From an uncultured Alcaligenaceae bacterium (GTDB taxonomy: Bacteria; Pseudomonadota; Gammaproteobacteria; Burkholderiales; Burkholderiaceae_B), in the NCBI GenBank assembly GCA_937908115.1, contig CALEQZ010000019.1, positions 1 through 64,000 on the forward strand: a DNA stretch of 64,000 nt, in the 5' to 3' direction. A program made the position numbers and the translations under genes. The notes under the pieces were generated by a model that worked only from the letters and a program-made list of their open reading frames with translations, ran no database searches and was not told where the DNA came from. Positions within the stretch are counted from its first letter, which is position 1. Each line of letters starts with the position of its first letter. Shown one piece after another: positions 62,994 through 64,000 of this stretch.

Positions 62994-63824
62994 ATGACAG
63001 CCAGCGCAAGTGCACAACGGACCGGCGTACTGCTGGACGTCAACGGCATCGAGGTCATCTACAACCGGGTCATCCTGGTGCTAAAGGGCGTGTCGCTGCA
63101 GGTGCCGGAAGGCGGCATCGTCGCCTTGCTGGGCGCCAACGGCGCGGGCAAGACCACCACGCTGCGGGCGGTGTCGAACCTGCTGCGCGGCGAGCGCGGC
63201 GAAGTGACCAAGGGCCGCATCGAGTACCGGGGCGAGCGCATCGAAAGCCTGACCCCGGCCGACCTCGTGCGCCGCGGCGTCGTCCAGGTCATGGAAGGCA
63301 GGCATTGCTTCGCGCACCTCACCATAGAGGAAAACCTGCTGACCGGCGCCTATACGCGGCGCCTGTCGCGCGGCGAGCTGTCGGCGGCGCTCGATCGCGT
63401 TTACCAGTACTTCCCGCGGCTAAAGCAGCGGCGCGCCAGCCAGGCCGGCTATACCTCGGGCGGCGAGCAGCAGATGTGCGCCATCGGCCGGGCGCTGATG
63501 GCCGACCCGGCGATGATCCTGCTCGACGAGCCGTCCATGGGCCTGGCGCCGCAGATCGTCGAGGAAATCTTCGAAATCGTGCGTGACCTCAACCAGCGCG
63601 AGCGGGTCAGCTTCCTGCTGGCCGAGCAGAACACCAACATCGCGCTGCGCTACGCCGACTACGGCTACATCCTGGAGAACGGGCGCGTGATGCTCGATGG
63701 GCGCGCGGCCGACCTGGCCGGCAACGAGGACGTCAAGGAGTTCTACCTCGGCATCTCCAGCGGCGGCCGCAAGAGCTTTCGCGACACCAAGTTTTACCGC
63801 CGGCGCAAGCGCTGGCTGGCCTAA
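62994..63824 (+). CDS. ABC transporter ATPase, LivF type
   Basis: A 276-residue ATPase. Walker A is GANGAGKTT, the signature is SGGEQQMCAIGRAL, Walker B is MILLDEPSMGLAP, and the switch region is LAEQNTN (Gln for His, usual in LivF). The Arg/Lys-rich C-terminus (KFYRRRKRWLA) is an extension compared with E. coli LivF. The last gene follows after 11 bases. Confidence 0.94.
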   Translation: MTASASAQRTGVLLDVNGIEVIYNRVILVLKGVSLQVPEGGIVALLGANGAGKTTTLRAVSNLLRGERGEVTKGRIEYRGERIESLTPADLVRRGVVQVMEGRHCFAHLTIEENLLTGAYTRRLSRGELSAALDRVYQYFPRLKQRRASQAGYTSGGEQQMCAIGRALMADPAMILLDEPSMGLAPQIVEEIFEIVRDLNQRERVSFLLAEQNTNIALRYADYGYILENGRVMLDGRAADLAGNEDVKEFYLGISSGGRKSFRDTKFYRRRKRWLA

Positions 63825-63835
63825 GGGGCGCGGCC

Positions 63836-64000
63836 ATGTCCGAGTACTACGACGCCTTGGAAATCCGCGATCCCGAACAGCGCGAGCGCGACCTGTTCGC
63901 CGCCCTGCCGGCGGCGGTCGCGCGCGCCATGGGCAGCGCGCCCGCCATTGCGCGGCAGCTAAAGGGCATCGATCCCTGGGCGCTGAACAGCCGCCAGGCC
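63836..64000 (+). CDS. Phenylacetate-CoA ligase-like protein, N-terminal fragment
   Basis: Only 55 codons are inside the window. MSEYYDALEIRDPEQRERDLFAALPAAVA followed by IARQLKGIDPWALNSRQA is the start of PaaK-like AMP ligases, which often close LIV-type operons with an acyl-CoA synthetase. Motifs for adenylation lie beyond the window edge, so the call rests on the N-terminal pattern and context. Confidence 0.7.
   Translation, partial: MSEYYDALEIRDPEQRERDLFAALPAAVARAMGSAPAIARQLKGIDPWALNSRQA

Overview
The window is GC-rich bacterial DNA that reads like a betaproteobacterium of the Bordetella/Alcaligenaceae group. This rests on three Bug-type tripartite tricarboxylate (TTT) binding proteins, a PhaM-type protein, a DUF3717 protein, a Burkholderiales-style cytochrome oxidase cluster and many LysR regulators beside catabolic genes. 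I see no insertion sequence, rRNA, tRNA, CRISPR array or prophage, so the species is not resolved.

Layout. 1-6900: aa3-type cytochrome c oxidase and its maturation genes (ctaD end, small assembly protein, DUF2970, ctaE, twin-TM protein, SURF1, SCO-like, ctaA, ctaB, sco1). No ctaG lies between ctaD and ctaE. 6944-15350: DUF3717, a PhaM-like granule protein, glmU overlapping an MFS exporter and two glycosyltransferases (probably LPS core), a divergent Lrp regulator and intact glmS. 15351-37439: two consecutive blocks of about 11 kb inserted behind glmS, each ending on its right in another glmS 3' end. Block 1 (15351-26433) holds a LysR gene that runs into glmS, a dicarboxylate/amino-acid symporter, a tandem Asp/Glu racemase, a PEP-mutase-family lyase, a second LysR, a TauD-type dioxygenase, a Bug protein, a frameshifted SMP-30 gene and a D-cysteine desulfhydrase fragment cut off by a 1,435-bp copy of glmS. 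Block 2 (26434-37439) holds a TRAP transporter, a CoA ligase, two enoyl-CoA hydratases, a 3-hydroxyacyl-CoA dehydrogenase, a thiolase, an SDR and an IclR regulator: uptake and beta-oxidation of an unknown acid. It ends in an 82-bp glmS remnant.

37459-49522: an alpha/beta hydrolase lacking its nucleophile with a divergent LysR, a DUF3649/PepSY/DUF3325 membrane cluster, and a LysR-controlled cluster (maleylacetate-reductase-like enzyme, TauD dioxygenase, Bug protein, FMN oxidase, NTF2-like protein, FAH-family hydrolase, quinone oxidoreductase). 49564-56500: a Cys-rich copper storage protein, an HCCA-isomerase-like enzyme, an SDR, a YggS-type PLP protein, a third Bug gene with a strong terminator, a PCu(A)C copper chaperone overlapping argP, a divergent LysE/ArgO exporter and a Crp/Fnr regulator. 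56655-64000: an operon for a branched-chain-amino-acid-type ABC transporter with an acyl-CoA synthetase at its front and the start of a phenylacetate-CoA-ligase-like gene at its end.

The most unusual structure is the threefold glmS 3' end marking serial insertion of metabolic blocks at one site with no visible integrase or transposase.
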